Source of the DNA: Theristus sp. LFF4_11
Lineage: Eukaryota > Nematoda > Chromadorea > Monhysterida > Xyalidae
DNA length: 64,000 nucleotides
Reading direction: 5' to 3'
Assembly: GCA_030248135.1 (NCBI GenBank)
Contig: JASANC010000619.1
Span: 1 to 64,000, forward strand
A program made the translations under genes and the position numbers. The first letter of the stretch is position 1, and every line of letters starts with the position of its first letter. Below are positions 11,130-22,541 of the stretch, piece after piece. The notes under the pieces were generated by a model that did no database searches, was not told the DNA's origin, and was given only the letters and a program-made list of their open reading frames with translations.

Positions 11130-12105
11130 CTTGGGTTGGTTGGCGGGATGATGCGTTTTGAATTGCACCGAGAAATACATAAATGGGTCAGTGGGGACAA
11201 GCTGGTGTTGGCTGGTCATCGTATGCACGGAGGGGATCACATTTAAAAAAATGCGGTTGCAGATTTTGCAAATTCCCTGGACCTTGATGCACTCAAAAAC
11301 TGCCAGTTGAAGTCATATTACGCCGATCGGTTGTTTTAGTGCAATATTCTTGAGTGTCCAGCATCCATGCCATCTCAATCAATTCAACGAATTCACCAAC
11401 CAAACACGCGGCACGTTGCTTCGGCGTTATTGGCAACGTTGCTTTTTGGCAGTGACGCTTTTTCGTTAGACTCACTCGACATGATGACTTGAACGGAAAT
11501 CGCGGCGGGTTTCTTGCTTGGATAATTATCAAAAGTTGACGATCAACTAAAACCAAACGTTGCGTACGAAAAAACTCAGAATTACATATGTGCAATTGTT
11601 GTTGTTGTTTTATGCCGTGTCTCTCTAATCATTTTTGAACAAGCGTTCAATTTCATTTGCAATATTTTGCATAACTACAAAAAAATGTAAACCCGCCCAT
11701 GATCATCGATTGAAGTGTGGTGGGACACCAACTTTTGAAAAGTTTTTATCAGTGTGTTTTTGTGCCCACCCACACATTTCATTTAATTTGTGCCCCCGCA
11801 CACATTTTTAAAATTCACACTCACTTTAAAGATACTTCCTGAAAAGATGCGTCACTTTAAAAAAGAGCGAGAAAAGACACTCGGCGAGTCAGTGATAAAG
11901 CATGCGTAAACAAACACATCAAATCACTATCTTTGAACTGGAGCAACTGATTTTAAAGCAAGTGATAAAACAAACGTAGTAAACATGTTTATTCCACCGG
12001 ATGCTTACAAAGCTAGCGCACCGGTATTTATTGCTCGGCCAAATACGTTTGGGTTTTCAACAAAAAAATTTGATCGCACAAAAATTTCACATCCTTTGAC
12101 AGAAT
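11130..12105. other. Intergenic, divergent promoter region
   Basis: This is A/T-rich sequence upstream of the PAN-domain gene and of the - strand membrane-protein exon. One - strand patch (about 11,320-11,450, containing ACLVGEFVELIEMAWML) could be a further exon. No repeat from the four families was found. Confidence 0.45.
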
Positions 12106-13544
12106 ATGAAGTTCTGCACAATCTTCTCCGTTTCCCTCACAATCGTTGCGCACCGTTCGATCGCTGACGCAGCCTGCTACGAAGGCAACATCGACTACGA
12201 AGGCGCCGACCTGCCGAATGGCGTTTCCGACAGCCCGAGTCCAATGGAATGCCAGCGAAGATGCCGACAAAACCGGGCATGCCGCTATTGGACGTGGACG
12301 ACGAAAGACTTCGACTGGCCAAAGAAATGCGTCCTGAAATCAGCGAAACGTGTCGTCGCAAAACAGCACCTGATCTCGGGACCGAAGAACTGCGCAGACA
12401 ACGACGAGCACTGCACCGGCAACAACGTCGACTTCGAGTTGATTGCCGAGCACGACCAAAGCGAACAGTTCGCAGCGCCATCAGCGGACGCCTGTCGCAC
12501 GGCGTGTCAGTCGACAGCGCTCTGCTCCTACTGGTCATGGACGAACGGTCAATATGCGCACTGGGCGAACAAGTGCCACATCAAGAAGCGCATCGGCGAG
12601 GTCGTCGCGAAGCACAACGTGGTCTCCGGCTTGAAACGATGCTCCTCTGGCACTGTCCGCCCAACCGTCGTCGCTGCCGCCACCACCAGCGGCCAGTCTG
12701 TGACGGACGAGATCCTGCAAAAGTACCGCACCGAGATGGGCCCGTGCACGCCGAGCAAGCGCGCGAAGGACTTTGTCAAATCGGTCGGCATCAACGCCGC
12801 CTCGGCGCTGAAGGCGCTCACCAACCTGACGTCCAAGGTCGGACTCACCGGTCTCGTACTCGACTTCCTGATTCCGCCGGCGAAATCGTGCTATCTCGCG
12901 AAGATGCAAGAGATGCTGCTCGAGATCATGGACGCGAAGATCTCAGAGGAGCACGTCGGTCGACTGCAGGCGAAACTGAACGGCTACAAACTGTCCTATC
13001 GCAACATGCGGCAGGTCAGTTGGAATCTCTCCCGTTTTCTTTCAAGTGACACGCTAGAACGACGGTGGTATATTGTGGATTTATTCAAACGTGTCCTGAC
13101 TAAAATGACGTCATTTGCTTTAAAAATGCCCGTTTGTCAACGTACAGGCGCTAAAATGTCAGTTTGGTGTGACTGATTCGACATTCACCATTTGTTTGCG
13201 GGAAGAAATCGGCTAAACGGAAAGTCTGGTTTGCTGTGAACGGCAAGCGCATGTTTGACGGCACATGACGTCATTTCAGTGGGACACGTTCGAAAAAATA
13301 AGTCATACTATGCAATATCATAAATAGGCAATATGCTTTGCAGGTGAGCAGCCACTACGCCAGCGGGCTGAACGCGTTGAACATCGACATGACCAATTCG
13401 CAGTTGGACTTTCAACGGCACCAGGCGTTTGCTGCGGTGCTCGCACGTGACTATCTGACGGCGCGCATGTCCGTCATGGTCGAGTTGATTGATGTGACGC
13501 AGAATGCGATCGATAAACGAAATCTGCGTCGACAGTTGCTGCAG
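12106..13544 (+). CDS. Secreted protein with two PAN/Apple modules
   Basis: Exon 1 is 12106-13014 and exon 2 is 13344-13544, both phase 0, giving at least 370 residues. A cleavable signal peptide is likely (MKFCTIFSVSLTIVAHR, ending near Ala-Asp-Ala-Ala). Two Apple-like modules follow, at about residues 24-96 and 103-179. Each has a conserved Cys pattern and the core C-x-Y-W-[ST]-W-T, and each ends in [IV]SG-x-K-x-C. PAN/Apple modules bind protein or carbohydrate outside the cell. The remaining part is helical with no recognised domain. Both introns carry family 1 repeats. The 3' end is unresolved: a third exon could start at 13,915 (CQPVKDQCISAF...MCRCQ), but no clear stop or donor closes it before the neighbouring gene. 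Exon 1 is certain; the family outside the modules is unknown. Confidence 0.8.
13071..13307 (+). mobile_element. Family 1 MITE-like repeat, copy B
   Basis: This lies in intron 1 of the PAN-domain gene, in the opposite orientation to copy A. It has TA at both borders. Both TGACGTCA octamers are intact, one near each end, and it has the shared end motif AAACGTGTCC. Confidence 0.85.
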
Positions 13545-13622
13545 GTCGCTTTCGCTGTCATGCAAGTGTTTTTTTTTTACTATTTTAACACAAATTCACT
13601 TTGTGTACATTCGCTATATATG

Positions 13623-13859
13623 TATGACCTATTTTTTCAAACGTGTCCCAATGAAATGATGTCATGTGCCGCCAAACATGCGCTTGCCGTTCACAGAAAA
13701 CCAGACTTTACGTTTAGCCGATTTCTTCACGTAAACAAATGGTGAATGTCGAATCAGTCACACCAAACTGACATTTTAGTGCCTGTACTTTGACAAACGG
13801 CCGTTTTTAAAGCAAATGACGTCATTTTAGTCCGGACACGTTTCAATAAATCCACAATA
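13623..13859 (-). mobile_element. Family 1 MITE-like repeat, copy C
   Basis: This lies about 315 bp after copy B in inverted orientation, in the next intron of the same gene. One octamer is intact (AAATGACGTCATTT); the other has become ATGATGTCAT. Copies B and C could pair as a long RNA hairpin in the pre-mRNA. Confidence 0.85.
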
Positions 13860-13914
13860 CATTGTGTGGTCACGCAATAATTTTTCTTATGTCATATTGA
13901 GTAACCATTCCCAG

Positions 13915-14050
13915 TGTCAACCAGTGAAGGATCAGTGCATTTCCGCTTTTGTCAACATGTCCGAAATGCAGAAGAGGGGTGGTCTCACCAATGTGATGTG
14001 CCGGTGCCAAAAAATTTCAAAACAAAACAAAACACTACACAAATACACTT
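13915..14050 (+). CDS. Possible third exon of the PAN-domain gene
   Basis: A pyrimidine-rich acceptor ending CCCAG precedes a frame in phase with exon 2. It encodes a Cys-containing segment, CQPVKDQCISAF then NVMCRCQ. The frame then enters a Lys/Asn-rich stretch and a CA dinucleotide run, so the true end lies somewhere in this interval. It could instead be 3' UTR. Confidence 0.3.
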
Positions 14051-14069
14051 TGAACAAGATCACACGCGC

Positions 14070-14091
14070 CACACACACACACACACACACA
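14070..14091 (+). repeat. (CA)n microsatellite
   Basis: About eleven CA units lie between the 3' ends of the convergent PAN-domain and ankyrin genes. Confidence 0.9.
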
Positions 14092-14176
14092 AGAAATATT
14101 GATTCTATGTATATAAAATGTTGCGCTGACAACCACTGCTTTCGGATGCAACAAGCTGCCTCAGCTGTGCGTTGCG

Positions 14177-17100
14177 TCATTTCTCTTTATCGTCGCTGGA
14201 CAGCGAGCCAGAGCGTGATCGAGAGCGATCGGCCGGTGACTGATTGCGATCAACACCGTTCACTTCTGCGTGTTCGGTCTTATCGCGCAACAGCCCTGCG
14301 TCCTCGTGCACCCCATCCACTTTGTCACGGTCGTCTTCCTCAGTTTCCTGCTCTTCAGCGAGCACGTCCAAGCGGTCGTCGCCGTTCAATGAGCCTGAAA
14401 CTGTGCGACCGTTATCAACCAGAGACAATGAGGCAACACAGACGAAACGATACGAACGACCACTCTGGTCGCACTTCCGTAGTCGGCTCCATTGAGCATG
14501 ATCGCTCCGTTGCTGTCCGAAGACGAGCCAGCGTCGTGCGTGTTCAGCGGACGCACGGAATTCGTCGTGCTGTATGCGCCGTTCGTGAACACCCGTGGAC
14601 TCGGCGTTCCATTGCCCTCGTTCTCTTCGGCGATCGTGTCCAGGAAATCATCGTCCGACTCGAGGCGCTTCGTCTGAAGCGGGTTTTTTTTATTGCAAAT
14701 AAGAACGTCATTACGAAAATGAAAATTTTAAATAAGAAAGATGGACCCACCCCTATTTTTAGGTTCACTTGATTAATGAACAGCAATTTTAGTTCAACCA
14801 TAACATCGTCAAAAAAATTAGACGTTGCCAAAAACCTCCGGATTTTGTTTCTATTCTAGCGGGAAAATGCCAACCTCAAAATACTGCGTGTTCGCGACTG
14901 GTGTCTGTGGTTCAGCGTCTGTGTCCACACGCAACTGCAGGTCCTCTTCATCCGTCAGACTATCACCCTCAGTGTCGTTTTCATGATCCGATTCTTCAAG
15001 TCCAGCTAAGCCGTTGTTATTGGGCGGTCTGTGATTCCAAGCGCGGTCATCAAATTTCCGGTTCATGGAGATAAGAATTGCGAAATTCAGCGGACCGTGA
15101 GCGCCGAACGGGCGAACTGGATGCGCCAAACGGGCGTGCCGGGTGTCGCTGCGACAGCGACGGGTTGGAGCCGCCAAAAACGTCCCGTTCGCCGCCGGCC
15201 ATTGTTTCCGGATGCTGCGTGCGGAAGCGTTGGCGCATCAGCTCACGCAGCTCTGACTCGTCGACCGGCTCTGGCGCCTGAAAGGAGTACATTTCCAATA
15301 GAATGTCTACACATAAATTGATTGATTGATTATCTGAGTTGAATGTATTGTCGATTTCACACCTGTTCACGATTCGTGACCGGCTCAAGGAGCTGCACAA
15401 CGACACGCCGGTCCATGGTTTGCGCAATCAGCAGCGGCGTTTCACCCTGCAACGTTCCGGCGTTCGCGTTCGCGCCCGCCGCCAACAGCATTCGAATCAC
15501 CGGCGCATGACCCTGGAACGAACGGATGGTGATGATGACGGGCAAACGAGCAACCAACGGAGTAGAACAAAAACGAAAACGGGTACACTTGTTGCGCGGC
15601 TTGATGCAGCGGCGTGTGCCCAGCGCGCGTTCGCCCCTCCAGCTCGGCGCCGCATTTCAGCAAATACTCAGCGGCCTCGACGTGACCGAAGTGACAGGCG
15701 CAGTGCAACGGTGAATAGCCGGATTTTGTCACCTGAATTTACGTTTTTGCAACCCTTTTCTCACCCCAGTCGTAAACGTTTTTGCTCACTAGAACCAACC
15801 TGGTGTAAATCGGCACCGCCGCCAACGAGCATTTGACAAACTTCAACGTGGTTCTCTTGCGCAGCCAAATGCAACGGTGTCAGCCCATTGATCGCGGTCG
15901 TGTTCACGTCGCTGCTCAACTCAGCTAACCTGGAAGTACAAATTTTGTTCAAATTGCACTTGTGTATTGAGTTGGCGATGTGATTGCGCGTTCGCACCAT
16001 TCAGCGGTCTGCAGATGGCCTTTCCAACAGGCGAGATGCAACGGCGTGAAGCCAGCGTTCGTCCGTTCGTGTTCGTTACCGTTCGACTGTTCAACCAGAG
16101 ATTGCAGCAACTCCAGGTGGCCTTCACGCGCTGCAACGTGAACCTGAAAATGCACAAAGAATCGCGCAACCGAACTGTTTCCTGTTTGCGATCATGACAA
16201 AAGCTATCATGGGGCAGTATTTCCCGTTTCCGCCGGAGTTTGGTACTTTAGGGTTTCCGAAACCGGCGCGCGAACAAAAAAAATCAGTGCATGTGAAGCA
16301 CTCACGGCCGTCTGTCCGTTCTTCGCACGTTCGTTGGCGTTCGCCGCAGCGGCCAGCAGCAGTGCAGCGATGTGCGCCCGGTTGTAGTGCGTCGCAACGT
16401 GCAGCGGCGTCACGTCGTTTGCGCCACGAATGTCCACGGCAACGCCGTGCGTACGCAGACGGCTGACCACTGCCGAACGGTCGTACTTGCACGCCAGATG
16501 AAACGCCGTCAAACCTTCAGTAAACAGCCGATTTCTGATAACGATTTCAAAAGGAGAAACCGACAGTCAAACTAGTGGACACCGTGGAAAAGCAGTATGA
16601 ACCTCGCGATGTGCGCAACGCTAGATCGGCGCCGCCATTCGCAATCAACTCGTCCAATATTGCCAGCTGGCCCTCCTTGGCGGCCACATGGATCGGCGCA
16701 TAGCCATCTTCGTTGACTGCGTTCATGTCGACGTTGCCACTGTCGCGGAGCACCCTGAGCACGTCCACGTGGCCGAGACGAGCGGACAGCAGCGCCGGTG
16801 TTTGTGCTTCGGGGGCGCTTGCGTTCAACTGAAATTCGAGTTATTCTTGTTTGATTGATATTATTAGCTGGTTGGTCGTTGCTACCGACAGAATCGGTTT
16901 TTCTTTTTTACCTGTGCACCGCGTTCCACGAGCAGTTTAGCGGTCGTTGCATCGTTTGTGCGCACCGCCATGTGCAACGGCGTCTCGCCGCGTTTCGTCA
17001 CGGCGTCGATGGCGCAGCCACCGTTCAACAGCTGCTCCACGGCATCTGTGTCGGATTTATATTCGTCGTTTTTCTCACTTTTTTGTGAGGTAACAAAGCA

Positions 17101-20056
17101 GGTTTTCGCAACCCGAGTATGCGAGCAGTGCAGCGAGATGCAACGGCGTCAATCCAGTGTCGGTGGCGGTGTCGCGTGCGTCCGCGTGCTTCAACAACAA
17201 CTCGACCACTCTGCTCTGCCGTTGGCGAACGGCGACATGCAACGCCGTGAAGCCGTTGAGCGCGCGCGCCAGCACGTTCGCGTTACGGTCGAGCAGAAAG
17301 CGCACCACATGCACGCTGCCTGCAATGCAACCGGGACGAGTGTTTCAACTGTGGAAAGTTTTTTTCAATTTTAAAAAATGTGAAACGTTCGCGCAGTTGC
17401 TCGACGACGAGACGCACCGCAGTGTGCGGCAACGTGCAGTGGTGTCAGATAGTCATCGGTGATGTCGTCCACAGGCGCCCGGTGGTAGACCAAAGTGTGC
17501 ACCACTTTCAGATGATTACCCTGTGCGTGTCAAATATCATTGTTGAACGAACGAAGTAAACTTTGAAAAAAAACAAGACCACATTACCTGCGCTGCCATA
17601 TGCAACGGCGTCAAGCCACTTTTCGTCTTTGCGCGCATCTGTGCGCCGTGCTGCAGCAGAAAGTCGACGATGTGCGTGTGACCGGCACGCGCGGCACAGT
17701 GCATCGGCGTCAGACCCTGATCGGTGCGCGTGTCCAGGCCGGCGCCCTGTATGAAAAGCCGAACGGGTGAAAACGAAAATACGGCAACGCACACACAAAA
17801 CAATGAGCTCTGACCTCCTCGCTGAGAATGGTGACCATGCGGAGAATGCCGAACTTGCACGCAACATGGAACGGTGTGACGTTGTGTTCGGCGCCGTGCG
17901 ACAGGTTGGCACCTTTGGACAGTAACTGGCGAACGAGCGGCTCACTGAGTGCAATTGGAACAGTCGTGGTGACGCGCGGCCCTGCTGTACCCAACCATAT
18001 TCACCAACTTGTCATTCAACGTCGCAAAATGCAGCGCGGTGTTGCCCCACTTCGACGGCACGTTCACGTTGGCGCCGCGACGCAACAGCTCATCGATGAT
18101 CTGCTTATGATTCGCCTTGATCGCCAAGTGTAGAGCCGTCATTCCTGAGCAGTCGTTTGGGTTACTAATCAAAGAAAACCTCGGATTGACGAAAGCATCG
18201 TTTGAAAAACATTTGTTATTCCAACCCTTCGATATGTTCGGAGCATTGATGTCCGCCTCTTTCTTTTCGAGAAAGTAGATCACTTCATCGAGACGATTCT
18301 CAGCGGCCGCGTGTTGCAGATTGCGCGATTCGATCTTCGGCTCAGGCTCTTCTTCCGGAGGCTCTTCCGGTGGTGGGGGTTCCTGTCAATAACTGTTGTT
18401 CTATAAACGAGAGCAAGGCAAAAATAGGACATTAGACCAAGAAAACTTTATAGTTGACCGTAACAGCTCAGCAAACAACAGAGAACAATGGGCGGTTTCG
18501 AGTAGCAACCCGATTCCATGGACGATTCAACACGTGCAAAGACTGAACAAAACAAACGGGACACCGAGAACGCAACGTCGCTCGCACGCACGGTACCTCC
18601 TTCTTTTCTTCCTCCTCCTCATCCTCCTCCTCTTCCTCCTGTTCCTTTGCAAGATCACCGAGTCGACTTTTGCTCCTTCTCTGCGAGCGCGACTGCGCAC
18701 GACTGGTGCGCTTGCCGGCCGGCCCGCCCGTGCCCATGCGGCTCATTGACCGCCCAGGGCCCTTGCCCGCCCCAGCGCCACCGGCCCGGCTCATCGCCGC
18801 ACGTGACACGCCTGCTCTACTGGGAGCAGCTGGAACAAATGAGACCCGTTTGAATGAACAAATGAGACCCGTTTGAATGCTAGTCGGCGGTCTTCACATG
18901 ATTTCCAGAGTGAACGCGACCTGCTCAATAAATTTAGCGAAGTTTCAGCCGAACTTGGTCTTTTCACATTCAAAGATACCGAAAACACAAACAGTCGGAT
19001 AGCGATTTCATACCTCGACGATGAGACATACTGCAACGGTGGATTCAACCGCACAATGTGTGAAGGAATGGTGGAAACTGGAACCAACAACTCACAAAAT
19101 AAAACCGGAAAACATTTCTCGACAAATTCTGAACGGCCACTGGATGCAGCTCATCACCGCTGTTTCTTCAAGTAATTGTTGGTGACCTTGCATTTGCTCA
19201 CACTTTGTTTTTTCTATGTTGTCAAAACATCAGTTCGATTGTTAGCAATGAAAACTTTCATCCATACGTAATGCCAACAGAAAAAGGGGACAACTGTTCA
19301 AGAAAAACACTTGAACGACACAACAGAGGTGATTCCGTTTTTCAGGTTGGAATCCGCGGAGAATGCAAAGGTTATTTGTAACGGATACGGACCGAAAACA
19401 GATGCATTTTCGATGACACCGCGAACAGCCGGTCATTTTCGAACAATTTTGCGCCAAAAACAACCACAGAAAACAAACCTACGGCTATTCACAAGATCAC
19501 CGCAGTGGAGCTCAACAATGAAGACCGAACTGTAGGTCCGCATGAAATAGAGCGTTTATCTGTTTGAACTTCAATCCATGGCACATGCCTGTTTCTCTTC
19601 TTCGTCCTCCTCCTCATCCTCGATCCTCTTGTCGGCCAGTCCCCGACTTCGCCGACCAGATCTGCTCATTGAGCGTGACGCCGACTGCCGGCTGCCCACC
19701 CTGTAATTGTCGCTGTGCTCATTTGTTTTGTGTCCAAAAATCAGATTTCGCCACACGATTTTATGCCCGTTCAATAAACCGCCAGATTAATTGTTATTAA
19801 TTAATTAATTTATTAATTAATAATAAATTACCTGGACGGTGCCCCGCGGCCAGGGCCTTTCTTCGGCGGCCCGCCTGCGCCCATTCGGCTCATTGAGCGG
19901 CCGCCGCCACCGGGTTCTGCAAAAATGGGGTCATGACCGACCAGTGAGCAAGTTTTGATTTTATCACCTGCACATAATGTCCAAAGTTCAAACAAACCCA
20001 AGTTCCTCTTTTCTACACTTACTGCTTGATCGACTCGATTGTTGCCGGTGGGCCAT
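14177..20056 (-). CDS. Ankyrin-family protein with about 20 repeats and no ZU5 or death domain
   Basis: Twenty-one - strand exons, in transcript order: 20056-20023, 19916-19832, 19700-19585, 18829-18597, 18382-18226, 18144-17991, 17944-17815, 17746-17588, 17520-17418, 17319-17113, 17045-16912, 16828-16603, 16514-16306, 16143-15998, 15929-15800, 15732-15589, 15512-15363, 15277-15096, 15028-14875, 14673-14454 and 14394-14177. All junctions keep phase and give 1,096 residues. Residues 1-156 are Arg/Ser-rich with repeated SMSRMG-GGP units and acidic runs. About residues 165-839 are ankyrin repeats with hallmarks of the ankyrin membrane-binding domain ([39 protein letters not shown]). The tail (840-1,096) is acidic and Ser-rich with no spectrin-binding or death domain. 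It probably links membrane proteins, but how it would reach the spectrin cortex is unclear. The repeat family is certain; its partners are unknown. Confidence 0.88.
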
Positions 20057-20558
20057 TTCGTTACAATATTTTCAGGGGGCTGATATAAAACAAAACGACC
20101 GTTTTGAAAACTTCGAAAACCGCGTCAACGGTTTTTAAAAACTGTGAAATTTGGATAAAAACAAGTTGAAGCAGGATTTTACTTGAACTGTGAGCAGTGA
20201 GAGTTTTATTTTAAGGTCACCATCTCATTTAACGATTTGCAGATACGAAATGCACACAACACGCGGAGGAAAACTGTTAATAATAAATACCAAAGCGTAG
20301 TAGAGCGAGAATACATTGTACGCATGTCAACGAGCATTTATCATTCATGCTAAATGTGACAGTTTTGCGGAACCGCAACAACAAACGAAACAAAAGTGAC
20401 TCATGAGAATGTGACGAATAAAAGAATACATTTGAATTCAACTTTTATTTCAACCGACCGACAAAACACATTTATAATGGACTTGACAAACAATAAAACT
20501 TAAACAAGTTGAACCAAAACCTGACACGGACTCGGGGGTGTCGCGCGATCCGCTGAAA
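20057..20558. other. Intergenic, ankyrin 5' side to GPCR 3' side
   Basis: Both neighbours are on the - strand. TTTATT at about 20,443-20,449 reads AATAAA on the - strand, some 110 nt past the GPCR stop, and is a good poly(A) signal for it. The rest should hold the ankyrin-like gene's promoter; no clear TATA or CCAAT box was seen. Confidence 0.5.
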
Positions 20559-22541
20559 TTAAAACTGCGTTACCATGACGGTTTTATCGCAGTCGTTCAA
20601 AGCAGTTTCGGCGGCTGCCGTGGTTGGTTCGTCATCACGAGCACAATTGTTATCCTTCCGAACAATCATCTCAATTGAGTTCGCATTGCCATTATTGCGA
20701 TTGTTCAGTGCGCGCTGGTTGCCGTTGCGTCTGCGCGTGTTCTTGTCGTTCGTGTTGTGTTTCAGTGGCGGTTTCTTGCAAGCGCTCGACTGATGCACGT
20801 GTGAGCTCGGTTGACACGACTGCTGTTGCACTTTGCCACGGCAGCAGCACGCACGCACGGTCGCCACGCCGAGACGGCGAAAGTTTGCGCTGCTCATGCT
20901 GTACCAGATGAAGTCGCTCGCGAAGTTCACGATGTACAACAAATAGGCGATCGGCTCAAAGTGCTTCTCGAACGACGTGAACTGCTCGGTTTGCTCGGTC
21001 GCGATCAAGTATAGCACTCGACAACGGATCACGTACAGCGGCAGATTCATGACTGCGAACGTCGTCGATACAATCAGCTGAAATTGAAACCATGTGAAAC
21101 AACCGCAGCTGTTTTCAAGGTGCAAGAAGTGCGTGAAATTTGAATGAAAGAAAAATGACGTCCTGAAACCTATTAGTGTGTCAAAATTTGACGTTTCTTT
21201 TAACTAATCGATGCTCAGTACTATTCTGTTTATTTTTCTCTTGCACACACGATTGTGAATTATCTTTGCATTCTTGACATAAAACAACTGATCACGCCTT
21301 GATGGAGAACACAACGACTGTTCATTCGGCCATATGTACATGTACAAAACAGTAGAAAACAAACCAGCATTCTTGTGGTGCGTCGATGGCCGCTCGAGCC
21401 AGTTCGTCGCATCTCGGCGCCGCCAACGAACGGCGGTGGCCGATAGAGCCGCTTGACAATGAACAGATTCGCGGTGAAGATCACCGCGATCGGAAGCACC
21501 GCCGCAAACGACAGGTCAATCATGTTCAGCACGTTGTGATAGCGCAGGTCCATCTCGCAGCTGTCATCGATGATGAACTATACAACAATGTCTACTGTAC
21601 TTCAGATTTCGCAATTCTGACTTCCATTCACAACCCGAACCCGCGAAAGGAAACGCCGGTCAAACCGAACCCAGTACGGAATGTTGAACAAGAACGGCCA
21701 CGGAGTCAACGCGGCGATGGTGAGCTGCGCGTTGCGAACGTTGCTCCAAGTGGCGCCCAACAATGGATAGTTGACGACCAAACAACGTTCAACCGTGAAT
21801 GCGGTCACCGTCCACGGGCTGAGCGTGCCGAACACATTCAACAGGATCGTGACGACGCGACAGACGAACGCCGGCGGTTGGTATTGGAGCAGCGTTTGCG
21901 TCCACGACAGAATGTAGCTGCAATTGAATGCGCCTCGAGCTGCCAATGTAAGTATGGCCTATTTTTTTCAAACGTGTCCCACTGAAATGACGTCATGTGC
22001 CGCCAAACATGCGCTCGCCGTTCACAGCAAAGCAGACTTTTCGTTTAGCCGGTTTCTTCCCGTAAACAAATGGTGAATGTCGAATCAGTCACATTCAAAG
22101 TGACATTTTAATGCATGTACGTTGACAAACGGGCGTTTTTAAAGCAAATGACCTTATTTTAGTTCGGACATGTTTGAATATATCCACAATGCATAACAAC
22201 ACGGCAACACACACACACAGACACCGTGGAGCGCTTGAGCACACTCACAGGACCAGCATTGCCGAATCGAACAGTGCGAGTGCACTGAGATGCCAGGACG
22301 GTGGCGAGCGACGCATTGAACGCGACATGCACACCGCGATGCAGCAGAGGTTGCCGAGAATGCCGAGCAGCATGATCGGCGGATGCCCGAAGTAGTACAG
22401 GTAGACCATGAACACGCCGTACGAGCTTTTGCGATCGCCGCTCGTTTCGTTCACACCGATAGAAATCAACGCATCCAAATCTGAGCTGTTGCCGACCGTG
22501 ACGTTGTTGACGCTCACGCATCCGCCGTGTTCCGTTGCCAT
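20559..22541 (-). CDS. Rhodopsin-class GPCR, neuropeptide (FMRFamide-type) receptor-like
   Basis: Four - strand exons, in transcript order: 22541-22249, 21917 to about 21632, 21577-21365 and 21077-20559. They join in phase to give about 436 residues. The extracellular N terminus has several N-x-S/T sites. Seven hydrophobic segments are present. TM1 has LLGILGN, TM2 LSALALFD, and TM3 ends VERC in place of the usual DRY. TM5 has the Pro in VLPIAVIF, TM6 has MNLPLYVIR, and TM7 ends SDFIWY, a variant of NPxxY. A Cys-rich patch (RACCCR) after TM7 may be palmitoylated, and the tail is Asn-rich. The layout resembles invertebrate FMRFamide/FRPR receptors, but the ligand cannot be inferred. The donor of exon 2 is ambiguous by 3 bp. 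Intron 1 carries a family 1 repeat. Confidence 0.85.
21953..22191 (-). mobile_element. Family 1 MITE-like repeat, copy D
   Basis: This lies in intron 1 of the GPCR gene. One TGACGTCA octamer is intact; the other has decayed to ATGACCTTAT. The right border has drifted (CACAATG instead of CACAATA). Confidence 0.85.

Noticed and set aside
12137..13049. Long frames overlapping the PAN-domain exon on both strands
   Set aside because: They are shadows of the true frame, which has the signal peptide, Cys pattern and splice sites.
13864..14772. 302-codon + strand open frame
   Set aside because: Most of it is antisense to the last exons of the ankyrin-like gene, whose - strand frames splice in phase. 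The antisense frame is open because of GC-rich third positions. Only its first part was kept, as a possible exon.
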